From contig LLCB01000383.1 of assembly GCA_001414345.1 (NCBI GenBank), forward strand, positions 1 through 49,330: a stretch of DNA of 49,330 bases, in the 5' to 3' direction. The stretch comes from Hymenoscyphus infarciens. Taxonomy: Eukaryota > Ascomycota > Leotiomycetes > Helotiales > Helotiaceae. The position numbers were made by a program, and so were the translations under genes. The notes beneath the pieces are model-generated. The model did no database searches. It was given only the letters and a program-made list of their open reading frames with translations, and was not told the DNA's origin. This document shows positions 22,345 to 32,898 of the stretch, in pieces (position 1 is the first letter of the stretch; every line of letters begins with the position of its first letter).

Positions 22345-24183
22345 ATGATCTCAACTTACTATTCAAACATGTTTTGCATCCTTCTTGCTCTCGTGTTTGC
22401 TGTCCGCCATGCCAGTGCAGCGGGTCAACCAAATATCGTCTTCATCTTGACTGATGATCAAGACATGAAGTTGCACTCACTTGATAACATGCCGCTGCTG
22501 CAAAAGAATCTTGTCACTCAGGGAACAATGTATCAAAATCACTACTGCACCGTCGCGCTTTGTTGCCCATCTCGCGTCAATTTATGGACTGGAAAGGCTG
22601 CCCACAACACCAACGTGACAGATGTCATTCCTCCCTACGGTACCTCGATCCCTTCCAACATCAGTATTTTGCTAATCTAAAGCTAGGCGGCTACCCAAAA
22701 TTCGTAAGCCAAGGCTTAAACAACGACTACCTCCCCGTTTGGCTCCAACAAGCAGGCTACAACACTTACTATACCGGGAAGCTCTTCAACACTCTCAACG
22801 AAGCCAATTACAACTCTCCTATCCCAGGTGGTTTCACCTCTAGCGATTTCCTCATCGATCCCTCTACGTACCATTATTTCAAAGCAACCATGTCACGAGA
22901 CGGCGGCCCTCTTACGAATTATGCGGGGAGATATTCGCCTGATTTGATTGCGGAGAAGGCTTATGGGTATTTGGATACTGCTATTGTAGGAGTGGCCTAG
23001 AAACCTTTCTTTCTTGGGGTTGCACCTATTGCGCCGCATTCCGAGTTCAATTTTAATGATTTGTCTTCTGATGTTCCCGGCTAGGCTACTAGACATAGGG
23101 GATTGTTTGATGGCTTCCCGCAAGTTCCGAGGACTGTAAATTTTAATCCTCTTATGGTATGTAGGGTTCTCGGTTATTGTTTATCTCTTCTCCCAAATGC
23201 TGAAAGTCGAGATTGCTGACTTTGTTCGTAGCTAAGTAGAGGAAATTGGATCACCAGGCTCCCCTAAATGAACTCCACCGTAGTCAACTATCTCGATTTC
23301 TTCTACCAGTCCCGCCTTCGCTCTCTCTAATCAGTTGACGAAATGATCGATCAAATAGTCAAAAAACTCGCTGACGCAAATATCCTCGACAACACATACA
23401 TCTTCTATACTTCGGACAATGGTTTCCATTTAGGTCAACATCGACTTTCTCCTGGAAAGGGTTGTGGTTATGAGGAAGATGTCAACATCCCACTCATCAT
23501 TCGTGGCCCTGGTGTTGACAAGGGTGTAACTTCTCGGGCGGTAACTTCACATACCGATTTGGCACCTACGATCATGAAAATTGCGTCTGGGTCAGCAGGA
23601 TTGAGACCTGATTTTGATGGCACCCCTGTGCCATTTTCCCAAAGCGACCGTCGTTCAACTGAACATGTCAATGTTGAGTTTTGGGGACGTTATCTCACAG
23701 AAGGAAAATACGATTGGCACATCACCCCAAACAATACCTACAAGTCCTTGCGATTGATTGGAAATGGGTATAACCTCTATTACTCAGTTTGGTGTACCAA
23801 AGAAAAAGAACTCTACGATATGAACGTAAGTCTCCCTCCCCTTCCTCACCACCCAAGCTGGCATATTCCCCGTACAGACCGACCCCGGCCAAATGTCCAA
23901 CCTCCTTCTCAACCCACTCTTCATTGTATACATCATGCCTTTCAACCTCGCCCGTCCAATAGTCCCTCGTTCAGTCCTCCTCAATCGTCTCGACGCCCTC
24001 CTCCTAGTTCTCAAATCCTGTAAAGGTCGTTCTTGCACAAAGCCTTGGGAAACACTTCATCCAAATGGAGATGTACATTCGTTTCTTGATACTTTAGATG
24101 TCAGATTTGATGAATTTTATGCCGTGCAACCGAAGATTCTGAATAAAAGCTGTCAGATGGGGTATATTAGAGAGGAGGGGTAA
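22345..24183 (+). pseudogene. Arylsulfatase pseudogene with multiple in-frame stop codons
   Basis: A signal peptide (residues 1-26) is followed by the sulfatase metal site VFILTDDQD and the active-site signature ALCCPSRVNLWTG, whose Cys73 would become formylglycine. After a 47-bp intron (22640-22686) come YGGYPKFVSQGL and YNTYYTGKLFN. Later there are FYTSDNGFHLGQHR, TSHTDLAPT and TDPGQMSNLL (after the intron 23826-23877). The frame is broken by TAG at 22998 and 23082, TAA at 23265 and 23328, and it ends early at TAA 24181. The conserved frame continues on both sides of each stop (for example FFLGVAPIAPHSEF after the first). The first four stops could come from single C-to-T changes of Gln codons (CAG/CAA). 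The rest is well preserved, so inactivation looks recent. Ancestral role: secreted sulfate-ester hydrolysis. Confidence 0.88.
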
Positions 24184-25008
24184 CAAGCTGGGTTCGCTTT
24201 TGGGGCCAAGATGGGTGCGGGTCCGAGAGAGAAGAGGAGTGAGGTGGAGGGTGTGGAGGGTGTAGAGGGGAATGAGTATGGGTATTATAAGTAGGAGAGT
24301 TGGAGTTTGTGGACTTGAGGGTTGGAAATGTTTGATTTGGAGGTTTGTAAAGTTGTGCTACTTTTAGATGTTCAGCTAGACGAGGAATGATTGATGAGAA
24401 GTAGCGTAGATCAAGATCAAAGATACAGGATAGTCGATACGACAATGTCAATAATAATAGTTCAATAACAAATAAAGTTCAACAAAAACCTCATGTTTTG
24501 GTGCTTGCTTTCTCGGCTCGACGCGAGACTTTCACTTATTAAGAGCGCTAGCTACCATAGTCCCAAGTCCCAAAATCCCTAAATAAGCTTGAGTAAAGTA
24601 CTTGAGTAAAGTCGCTGGTGGAACAAGTAAGTCATGTATGAAGCAAATTCGGAGTCTATCACGTGATAGCTCCTATTTAACCGAGGAAATATTTGTTTAT
24701 GTCTCGTGCTAGATAGAAAGTAAAAGTGGCAGAAAATAGTTCGTACCTGCTATAGCGCTCGTCAATTTAGTTATTTGGATTCAAATTGATTACTCTAGAT
24801 TATCCTAGACAACTAGCTATTTACTACCGGTAACGTTTTCTGTCTACCACGAGGCTGTCATCATACACTTTATTCACCGAATCCGTAAGTTTGGTAATGT
24901 CAATTTCAAAAGTCATAAGATATCTGCCTGACATTTACTTACTTGACAAGAATTGGTTTCAGTCGTGACTTCAAGAATCAAATGAGAGTTTGTTAGGTTG
25001 TAATATTA
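24184..25008. other. Intergenic between the sulfatase pseudogene and MITE copy 2
   Basis: Downstream of the stop at 24181 the old sulfatase frame continues briefly (QAGFAFGAKMG...), suggesting the true end was further on, near 24290. The remainder is AT-rich, with a CACGTGA site at about 24661. No gene is seen. Confidence 0.4.
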
Positions 25009-25217
25009 GGGCGTCCTGGATACACCAAAAAGTCGGAATCGACTAAATCGCAAATCGTAAATCGTAAATTACAAAGTCGAGCTAAAGTAGAACTTAATAA
25101 TTATATTATCTAAGCCCTTTATTAAGGGGTAGGAGAGCATTTTACTACTTCTTAGTCTCCCTCTCTCACTACTCTTTCCTTCTTTAGTATATTATGTAAA
25201 TATAAAAGTATAGAAGA

Positions 25218-25256
<39 letters not shown>

Positions 25257-25629
25257 CGAGAGGGCGAGCAAACATTTCAGTAGAAAGTTTTTCCTAGCGT
25301 AGGTAAGGGGAGTTTAGCAAAAGTAGCAAACAATCCCCTCCCCCCCCCTCTCTCCCTCCCTCTCTCTCTTCCTTATTTATCTAGAAATAATAGAAAGAAT
25401 ACGATATAATAGTAAGGAGACGATAGCGAGAGGGCGATAGTAAGGGGGTAATATTACTAATATACACGTGATAGTTACTATAATTAAGACTATCTAATCT
25501 AAATATAAAGAGGGGGAATTTAAATTAGAAATTATTCTCTTTTATACTTATAGAAAGTAACATTTTACGATTTACGATTTCCTATTTACAATTTAGTCAA
25601 TCCGACTTTTTAGTGCATTCAGGATGCCG
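25009..25629 (+). mobile_element. Tc1/mariner-like MITE, copy 2 (621 bp, TA target duplication)
   Basis: Same orientation and nearly the same sequence as the copy at 3153-3789, with the same GGGCGTCCTGG and CAGGATGCCG ends and flanking TA on both sides (25007-25008 and 25630-25631). Differences are few and mostly in microsatellite length: the interior GA run is longer (about 25216-25255) and a short stretch near 25470 is missing. The high similarity implies recent spread. Confidence 0.88.
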
Positions 25630-25871
25630 TAAATATCAAATGTTGTCATGAAAGTACTGGCTGGTCAAGAATCACTGCGTTTCAAAAAATGTTTGATAAT
25701 TTTGAATGAAAAATATATTTTATTTAAAAAGGGTTAGATTAAAAACAACCATCAAGGTCATCAAAAACGAGGGGTATATGAAAGGAAAGGGTTACCAGAA
25801 CGCCTAAGCCATGAACTCCGACACCCAATTGATATTGGGTGTTGGAGAGGGGCCGCTTGGCGCAGGCGAGG

Positions 25872-27251
25872 TCACGATGCGGTAGAGCTATTCGAAGATG
25901 AGGAGGAGGAGGAAGCCTGGCTTTCTCCATCGGAATCGACATAGAAATCGCTGTCAGATTCGCTTCCAGAAGACTCCTCCTGAGAGCGGTCCCCAAGCCC
26001 CGAGATTGTATCTGGTTCTTCGGATCCCTCTTCCCAGACAGTGAAAAGAAGTGTGCCGCCGAAAGGGTTGCCAACTTGAACTTCTCGTAGGACGCAGGTG
26101 TAGATGGCCGGGACAATATACAGTTGACGATTCGCCAAAATATAAGCCCGGATTGCATCCTGTCTGCTGGGAAAGAAGTCGTGACGGACATCCAGAGTGT
26201 CCGGATCCACCCCTGCCATCTCACCTGCTTGTCTGCGAGCCTCTAATGTCAGCACTTGCAATTGTTCGGCGGACGGAAGTTGCGGAGGTAGGTGAGGTAG
26301 GTGAAGAATAGCAGGGTACACCTCAACGACCTCGAGGTGATTTCGAACCTCTCGTCGGAACACTGCGTGCCCATAACCCAATGCCTCACGCTCTCTAAGG
26401 ACACCACGGTAAAGCTCATTACAAAGCTCCTCTCCGATCCCGTCTCGGTATTGGCCTCGAATCTCGTGAGAAGCGAGCTGAGTAAAGGGATGGCCAGGGA
26501 CAGCATAATGAGCATTGGTGTATCGGAGGATAGGCCCGATCATCACTCCTGCAGACCGTGGACCCGGAATGGTCAGTCCCAGGGTAAAAGGATCATCTCG
26601 GAATGGGTCAACCTGTGGCGGGGGCGATGAAGCTTGAGCACGAAGGGTGACGATTCGTCGATCAACGGCCAAGTTGAACAATAGAAGAAAGTCGTCGGTG
26701 GCGCCATTCAGGAACGGAGGTCCATCGGATCTGAGGGAAAGCTCTTGCGTGAAGTCTTGTCGACATCCTGGGCATGTCTTGCTTTCAAAGGGGCCTTCGA
26801 ACCACGCTTGGAGACACGCATCTCCACGAGGGTGCTTGTGGCCGGCGCTGTCGGGGCACGGAAGCATCACGGGGACACAGAGAGGGCTTCCCTCTGGTCT
26901 CTTTCCAGGCTCGGCGTTCTCCAGGTCCTTGCAATTGGCCGTGTCTTGTCCAAGGTATGGCAGTAAACAGTCTGGACAAGCTTGACCCAGGACTTTCTCG
27001 TGATCCAGCTCTAGACGGGTGAACAATCTTACCATTGAGGTGATTCTTCTCAGCTCATATTCAGGGAGCTGGATGTCGCCCCAGTACCCGTTGCGCGCAC
27101 GAGCTAACGCATAGAGAGGCTCAAAGACCTCTGTGAATCTGTGCTCGAAATGGTCACCTGCTTGGCGCCCATCACCGAGAAGTTCTCTCAGAGCACGACC
27201 TACTGGGTCCTCATCTCCATTTCCAATTCGGTTCTGTTGTGGATGAGACAT
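25872..27251 (-). CDS. RING-like zinc-finger protein, 459 aa
   Basis: An intronless frame starting MSHPQQNRIGNGDED. The frame stays open 45 codons upstream to 27386, but those residues look like leader. Cysteine/histidine ligands run from CPDC (about 92-95) to the core LPCPDSAGHKHPRGDACLQAW (about 131-150, 21 residues in all) and CPGCR (about 160-164). This fits a RING-type cross-brace, C-x2-C...C-x-H-x2-C...C-x2-C, with the conserved Trp before the last pair. The middle (about 200-400) is an unrecognised globular region. The C-terminus is acidic and Ser-rich (SGSESDSDFYVDSDGES plus a poly-Ser run). E3 ubiquitin ligase activity is possible but unproven. It is typical of lineage-restricted families in Pezizomycotina. 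Confidence 0.78.
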   Translation of the reverse strand: MSHPQQNRIGNGDEDPVGRALRELLGDGRQAGDHFEHRFTEVFEPLYALARARNGYWGDIQLPEYELRRITSMVRLFTRLELDHEKVLGQACPDCLLPYLGQDTANCKDLENAEPGKRPEGSPLCVPVMLPCPDSAGHKHPRGDACLQAWFEGPFESKTCPGCRQDFTQELSLRSDGPPFLNGATDDFLLLFNLAVDRRIVTLRAQASSPPPQVDPFRDDPFTLGLTIPGPRSAGVMIGPILRYTNAHYAVPGHPFTQLASHEIRGQYRDGIGEELCNELYRGVLREREALGYGHAVFRREVRNHLEVVEVYPAILHLPHLPPQLPSAEQLQVLTLEARRQAGEMAGVDPDTLDVRHDFFPSRQDAIRAYILANRQLYIVPAIYTCVLREVQVGNPFGGTLLFTVWEEGSEEPDTISGLGDRSQEESSGSESDSDFYVDSDGESQASSSSSSSNSSTAS

Positions 27252-28046
27252 GATGTCTATGCAATTTGGATTTCTGTGTGTGATGTGGAAAACAAATGGA
27301 TATATCGAATCGTAAATGTGGAGTTGATGAGGAAAGAAAGGCCCTGGAAGTGCAACCTCCAGGTGGACCTTATAGACCTCGATCACAATTGTCTACAAGA
27401 GACTCCATTGATGAACAGAAACCATCTATATGCCCTCATTTTATCGGGAAACTACGAAATAACCCCAGTTCATTGGTCGAATAGGCGAAAATCCTTTGAA
27501 GAAAATTCGACTCTCAAGACAATAAGACAACAATTCAATTGTAGCTTTGTCCCCTTTTTTTATAGATGGATCTCTAATAAAGCAAAGTGAAAAGTCTCGG
27601 AAGTACGTCAAAGAGAAAGCTAAGGTTGAAAGAGAAAGTGGCTTGGAAAGGATGTTTTGTTCTCAATAACTTCAATTGTGGCTCCAAACATGACTTGAAA
27701 AAATTGCGCCAATCAAGGGCAAATAACCAAGAAGAGATTTGGCCTTGTTGAAACCCAAACGGTGGCAACTGGAGCAGATTTTAGGATACTTGAGGGACAA
27801 CAAAATATTGGCGTGGTGAAGCCGATCTTTGGTTGTGGCCTTCGACGCGTCGACGACACGACAACACGACAACACGTCATTGCCTCCGCGAATAGAGGCA
27901 GAGAAGAATCGCAAGTCAACCTCAAGCCTTGCAGAAACTTCAACGCAAGACAAAGACACAACGAAATACACCTCGGCGCACAAGATATGCCACTTCACCA
28001 GCCAAGCAAATTGCCCAAAAAGATCACTCCAGAGCAATTGCCCATC
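27252..28046. promoter_or_regulatory. Divergent upstream region of the RING-like and coiled-coil genes
   Basis: About 800 bp between divergent starts. The plus frame is open from 27762 into the downstream gene, so an earlier start is possible (see that entry). A short tandem of ACGACAACACG units at about 27850-27875 argues that this part is leader rather than protein. Confidence 0.4.
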
Positions 28047-28568
28047 ATGACCGACTGCCAGAACATCTTCGCAACCGCGGCTCCCGATTTCTTGACGACG
28101 CTCGAGTACATCCACCCGAGAGACCCCGACTACGTTATGAAATGGAATAGGTACATCTCCAAGACACGAAACCAGATAGAGGAGCTTGAGAGGGAAATGC
28201 AAAATCCATGCTACTCGGCGGAGGAGAGAGAACACAACTTGATGCTATTGGAGATCGCGAAGAAGGATTGGGTTTGCTTGGAGGAGGCAATGACTATGGG
28301 CGCACACATCGAGGAGAAGGTCGAGGAAAGCCAAGCGTTGGATAGGCAAATCGCCCTGATGCTTGAGAGGAAGGCCAACCTCGAGGAGGAAATTGCCGTC
28401 AAAGTCGAGGTTCTCAAGGACACCCATCGCCGATTTGGTTCTGAGAGAGTTACGTATGTCGAGGAGGCTATTGAGCAAAAGACCGAGGAAAAGAAGAAGG
28501 CTGGATTGCGAGGCAAGCTCCACAAGGCCAAGAGCTTGTTTTCATTGAGAGGGCGCGAGGGAAAATGA
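28047..28568 (+). CDS. Coiled-coil protein, unknown function
   Basis: Intronless; the chosen start (MTDCQNIFATAAPDFL) gives 173 aa. In-frame ATGs at 27987 (MPLHQPSKLPKK) and 27762 would give longer products of 193 and 268 aa. From residue 40 to about 150 the chain is almost entirely charged helix with heptad character: RNQIEELEREM, then HIEEKVEESQALDRQIAL and NLEEEIAVKVEVLKD. It ends in a basic tail (KKKAGLRGKLHKAKSLFSLR). No signal peptide or membrane segment. No family recognised. Its divergent pairing with the RING-like gene suggests, but does not show, a shared promoter. Confidence 0.6.
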   Translation: MTDCQNIFATAAPDFLTTLEYIHPRDPDYVMKWNRYISKTRNQIEELEREMQNPCYSAEEREHNLMLLEIAKKDWVCLEEAMTMGAHIEEKVEESQALDRQIALMLERKANLEEEIAVKVEVLKDTHRRFGSERVTYVEEAIEQKTEEKKKAGLRGKLHKAKSLFSLRGREGK

Positions 28569-29741
28569 AGGTTACGGGTTGTTTTGACACGGTTTTCATA
28601 TGAGCAGATGGACTTTGCGGACAATTTGTCTATGTTGACGAGTAAGTTATTGTCATTGCATTTCCAGTGGATGGGAGCTGACCTCTTAATAGTTCGCAAC
28701 TCGGAGTTCTTTTAAAAGTTTGATTTTCTACACGCAAGGGATTCATCGATGTGATTAGGATTGATGAAGGAATGGTCGAGGGGAATGGGATTGATTAATA
28801 TGGCATTGATGCGTATGGGGGTATGGTGAGACCTTGGGCTTTTTGTACTTCGGGAAAATGGGTTTTCTGCCATCAGCTAGTGTCACTTCAATGCCTCTCT
28901 GCCCCGTGATTGTGAGTTAGTTTAACTATCGTTCGACATCAAGCGCCTAGTTCGGGATTTTGCATGCTACGCACACCTTCATGTTGGAGCTCAAGTTAAC
29001 ATGAAGTAGGAGTACTATGGTCGGCAAGTGCCAGTTGAGCTGGATATCATCATTGAAGGTGGTTTGGGGTTGTGAATGTTATGGTCCCAAGGGGGGCGCT
29101 GCAAGGTGTATCGTGGGAGACTTAGTAGACCTCAGCTGTTTCCCCTCACCACCCGCGATGTGTTTACGAGGACGGTAGGTAAAACGTATATATGGAGGGC
29201 GAGGCGGGGGTTTATACCTTGGCTGTGGACAGCGAGACAGGGTCGTTCCTTTCCATTTCAAGAACGAGGTCGAGATTCCGCCAAGTCGGCTAGTTCCGGC
29301 CCCCGCACCTCATGCAACCCGTTTCGGTTCAACACACAAAAGCTCCCATCGACTGCTCCATTTCGACGATGTCGATGGTGCTATGAATGATTTACTAGTG
29401 GCATAAAACTATATGCTGTGGAGAGAAAGATCGTGAGTTCTTGTTTATTTGCTTATGCGCTATGGTAATTATTAGAGCATTCTCAATTCTTCACGAGTTC
29501 CCACTTCGATGCTTATATATTATCATTTCCAAATCAAACACTCTTCAATTTCAAAATTGTAGACTGATAGGTAGTCAAAAACAATTTTCTATTACACATT
29601 TTCAAGTCATCATTCCGTCCAATGCGAAATATATAGTAATTTCAGCTTACCAAAGATCCAGCTCTGGATATTTATTGCTCATGCGAACAAACTGTTTCTA
29701 CTAGTACATACCGAGAGACTCATAGTGGTGAAATTCCTTTA
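28569..29741. other. Intergenic, convergent 3' flanks
   Basis: 1.17 kb between the 3' ends of the coiled-coil gene and the DUF6590 gene. A GC-richer patch at 29070-29390 has overlapping frames on both strands without recognisable products. Nothing else is seen. Confidence 0.45.
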
Positions 29742-30683
29742 CTATTGACCATATTTTCCGTAGGTGCTTCTCGCCGGAGCATATGTGCCTCTCCCTTGTG
29801 ACGGTGGATAATATGAGCCATTTGGTCTACCAGCTTCCGAAGAGTTTGGTCTACCTACCTGGGAACCGTCAAATCGCCGTTTTGGGGGTTCAGGGCTTGG
29901 GTTTATGTCCTCGTCGTACTCTTCCGCATTGAAACCTTCGTTGAACATCGAGATGAGGATTATTAGCGAGTTCCTAGTTAGCTTTCCCATAATCTTAGCC
30001 GGCCAGGAAAGTCTGTGCTCCTTGGGGTTAGTAAAATGAACACACGCTGTGTTGCTCATTTTATTCCAAGGGTTGCCATCCTTCAAGTACGCTTCGGCAT
30101 CGGCCCATAGAATTGGGTGCTTGCTTTGCGCTGGAGCAGCCGTTTCCTGGTCATCACACTCTCGGATGGAGATGAAGTGGTTTTTATGCTCCTTGTTCTC
30201 TAAACCCTTACCCTCATTTGTGAAAATTGGCAATACGGTGAGATGGGTTGCGAAAACTCTGAGGACCACGAACTTTCGCTCCTTCTCATAGGCAATTGTA
30301 CCCTCATTTGTAACAGACTGTCTGGCGTTGTTTGGTTCGAGTCGCTGGTATCCGTCCCTCTCAACGTGGTAAGCGCTGATAATCATACCTGCTCGGTATT
30401 CTGATTTCTTGAGCACTGATCCAAATTTGTTATTGTAGGGATAAGGCTTGCCCAGCTGCACAGGATATTGTGATCCTCCCAGACTAGACTGGCCACCAGT
30501 TCTAGATCTGGCGGTTGAATTGACTGCCATATTTCTTCTTGCTATGGGATCCGGCGCTGCAAAGACACTTTTCATAGCACCACCCGCTCCCCATGCCTTG
30601 GGTCCTGTAGGTGCCCCTGAGGGAGCCTTTGAATCCGTGCTGCTCATAAAGAGAGCGACATCTTTATCTACCTTGTGGCTCAT
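29742..30683 (-). CDS. DUF6590 domain protein, 313 aa
   Basis: An intronless frame from MSHKVDKDVALF. The frame is open another 46 codons upstream, but that part looks like leader. A low-complexity Gly/Ser/Pro N-terminus precedes a DUF6590-like domain at about residues 95-255: YRAGMIISAYHVE, then EKERKFVVLRVFATHLTVLPIF with NEGKGL, FISIRECDD and WPAKIMGKLTRNSLIIL. This order (entry strand, K-R-F-V-V strand, LPI-F with G-x-G-L, late G-x-L-x-x-S-L helix) is what I know of this Pezizomycotina-specific family. The tail is Gly/Tyr/Pro/Arg-rich and disordered. No biochemical function is known to me for the family. Confidence 0.75.
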   Translation of the reverse strand: MSHKVDKDVALFMSSTDSKAPSGAPTGPKAWGAGGAMKSVFAAPDPIARRNMAVNSTARSRTGGQSSLGGSQYPVQLGKPYPYNNKFGSVLKKSEYRAGMIISAYHVERDGYQRLEPNNARQSVTNEGTIAYEKERKFVVLRVFATHLTVLPIFTNEGKGLENKEHKNHFISIRECDDQETAAPAQSKHPILWADAEAYLKDGNPWNKMSNTACVHFTNPKEHRLSWPAKIMGKLTRNSLIILISMFNEGFNAEEYDEDINPSPEPPKRRFDGSQVGRPNSSEAGRPNGSYYPPSQGRGTYAPARSTYGKYGQ

Positions 30684-31262
30684 TTCTATGTCCGTAGTAA
30701 TCTTTTTTGTTTGGGATTGAATATTTATACTTGCAATATTGAGGGAGTTGCGGTGACTACCTAGCGAGTATTCTGAATTGTATAAAAAAATGGGAAGGGA
30801 AAAGCCGTAAAATAAATGCAAATGGAAATTGATCTATACCAGACGGTTGAATTGGCGATACCTTTATACCCTCATCGCATTACCTTTCAGAGAACACTGT
30901 TCACAATTTATCAAAGATCCATTGAGTACGTCGTCTTTGTAAACCGAAGAAAAACTTCCTAAAGATGCTAGGCACCATTCTACTTTTTGCTTAGCGTATA
31001 AACAAAGAACGAAACAAGGGGCTCCTTTGTCCTGATTGAAAAAAAAACGTGGACATCGAAACAGATAATTTCTTTGTCCGTTGACTGAGCAATGAACAAC
31101 TCAAATTAAACATCATTTTAAAGAACGTATGGAAGCTCAGTTCTGAGATAGCAAAAGTTCGCAAAGAATCTTGCAAAAGTAAGTTTTCAGAAACGCAAGA
31201 GTAACATCGCCATCAAAAGAATTGACGAGGCCAAAGACAGAAGCAAGAATAAAGAGACCACC
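30684..31262. promoter_or_regulatory. Divergent promoter region
   Basis: 579 bp between divergent intronless genes (DUF6590 on minus, coiled-coil on plus). A-rich leader sequence precedes the plus ATG (GACCACCATGG, a strong start context at 31263). Confidence 0.45.
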
Positions 31263-32720
31263 ATGGACGCTCTCCGAAGATTCGTTTGTGGGGATTCAAT
31301 TATGGATATGTTTGATAATACTCGTCGTGGCCCAGCGAGCCAGCATTCGGAATCTGGCAGCACCAATACAGACACACCAGAAGCAGGGGAGCCGCAAGTA
31401 CAAGCGCCTGTTGATTCACACACTTCGAAGCTAGAGGAAGAGGACACAGAAGGCGCCTCGAACGAATTTACCGAACAAGACAAACATATTGTGGAGCATA
31501 CTGAAGAAACTGCTGATCAACTATGTAAACCTCCGGTGGCCGCATTAGATCTGGAAATGTTCCAATATCCCGAAGATGGCAGGTACGGAGACACCGGTAC
31601 AGCCATGACGTTGACCGAGGGATTTGTTTGGGAAGTGAACCTCATTCTCAGATGCGAAAATAAGATCGCTAGATACACGGAAGACCTCAAGCATGTCGAA
31701 AAGCAAATACATGATGTGGGAGAAAGGATTTCCGGACTCCAGCAGCAAATCATGGAACTTGCCCCCGACGAGCAAGTGGAGCGATCCGCCAAAGAGAAAC
31801 TACTCGAATACGGCACAAACCTATCCACTACGCTGAACGAGAAGAGAGATACTTTGGCCAAGAAGCTAGACACAGTAAGAGATGAAATGAAAGAACCGAA
31901 AAAGGACTTTTACCGATGCTTAAAACGAGTCTTTGGAAAATACAACCTTCTCGAGGACATCTCTGGCGCTAGTGACTCAGGGGAAGCTCCTTCAAATGAA
32001 GCCTCTCACCAAAAGCAAGCAACCCCAGAACCACCGAAGACTCCAACTGAAAGCGAGACACAACGAGCGGCTGAACAAGAAGCTCGGTATGCTGCCTACG
32101 ACCAGAAAGAGGAATTGGACGGTCGCGTATTCAATCTCCGTCAAAGACTTGACCACTGGTATTTGGAATACGAGGACACACTTCGGGACTACAAACAAGC
32201 CTTGGCACGGGGGGATACTGATGACACCAGAACAATATTCGACAACCACATGTTTTGTGTGCAGCAGGATATTGTTCAAGACCTCGTCGTATCCGAACGC
32301 GAACTCCAGGAAGCTATCGACGCCGCAAGGGCCCTTGGTATCGTCTTTGGGGGCTCCGATCAGGAATCAAAGTTCCAAGATTATGCTGACGACGGTTACC
32401 GGATTTCGCACGAACAAGAATGGATCCAAGACCTAGATCGTAGCAAAATCGAGAAGTGGGTTCAAGGTCTACCTGATGACGAACCTCCTAGTCCTCTCGA
32501 AGCCCCAGAAGGTGATGCTGATGAGTGGGACGTTCGAAATGTTGACTTTGGGGAAAGCATCAGTGTCATTGCTGAGGGCAAGCCTAGAGTTAGGATCGAT
32601 CGCTGGCGGTCGACCCTCAAGCAAGAACACTTTGCCCGTTTTGATGGACATGTTGATACAGAAGGTGAGCATCCACATAGCCATCAGAAGCGCCGCTGTA
32701 GAAGAACCAACACGTTGTAA
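31263..32720 (+). CDS. Acidic coiled-coil protein, 485 aa, unknown function
   Basis: Intronless, with a strong start context (CCACCATGG). The N-terminus (1-90) is acidic and Thr/Glu/Ser-rich. A long helix follows at about 115-225, with heptads through YTEDLKHVEKQIHDVGERIS, LQQQIMELAPDEQVE and TLAKKLDTVRDEM. A low-complexity Pro/Glu/Thr spacer and a second helical region come next (LRQRLDHWYLEYEDTLRDY, then VSERELQEAIDAARALG). The C-terminal 100 residues are acidic, ending in a His/Arg-rich tail. No enzyme motif. It resembles the gene at 28047 only in being helical. The stop codon sits at the tip of a perfect inverted repeat (32705-32730). Confidence 0.7.
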   Translation: MDALRRFVCGDSIMDMFDNTRRGPASQHSESGSTNTDTPEAGEPQVQAPVDSHTSKLEEEDTEGASNEFTEQDKHIVEHTEETADQLCKPPVAALDLEMFQYPEDGRYGDTGTAMTLTEGFVWEVNLILRCENKIARYTEDLKHVEKQIHDVGERISGLQQQIMELAPDEQVERSAKEKLLEYGTNLSTTLNEKRDTLAKKLDTVRDEMKEPKKDFYRCLKRVFGKYNLLEDISGASDSGEAPSNEASHQKQATPEPPKTPTESETQRAAEQEARYAAYDQKEELDGRVFNLRQRLDHWYLEYEDTLRDYKQALARGDTDDTRTIFDNHMFCVQQDIVQDLVVSERELQEAIDAARALGIVFGGSDQESKFQDYADDGYRISHEQEWIQDLDRSKIEKWVQGLPDDEPPSPLEAPEGDADEWDVRNVDFGESISVIAEGKPRVRIDRWRSTLKQEHFARFDGHVDTEGEHPHSHQKRRCRRTNTL

Positions 32721-32730
32721 CGTGTTGGTT
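32705..32730. repeat. Perfect 12-bp inverted repeat around a stop codon
   Basis: AACCAACACGTT, a 2-base loop (GT), then AACGTGTTGGTT. The TAA stop of the upstream gene (32718-32720) starts in the loop and runs into the right arm. In RNA it would form a stable hairpin at the end of the reading frame. It may act in 3' processing or be a chance or mobile footprint. Confidence 0.75.
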
Positions 32731-32850
32731 GAAGCGGAAGGACTCGACGACGGGCGACGGAGCTCATAACGATTTCTAGACGAAAAATATTCTTTCAAGT
32801 ACAAAAGGGCGAATTCGATACCATATAGACAGTTTGAAGCATAATTAAGC

Positions 32851-32898
32851 AAGCATAGCAAATATAAAGCATAGCAAATATAAAGCATAGCAAATTTA
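32851..32898 (+). repeat. Three tandem 16-bp repeats
   Basis: Three head-to-tail units of AAGCATAGCAAATATA, the third with one change (ATTTA in place of ATATA), in the AT-rich 3' flank of the coiled-coil gene. Confidence 0.85.

Noticed and set aside
22640..22686. Early stop in the first sulfatase frame as another disabling mutation
   Set aside because: A 47-bp intron with GTACCT donor and CTAG acceptor restores the family sequence YGGYPKF, so this one is normal splicing.
26051..27022. Plus-strand frames up to 112 codons
   Set aside because: Antisense shadows of the RING-like gene, without conserved motifs.
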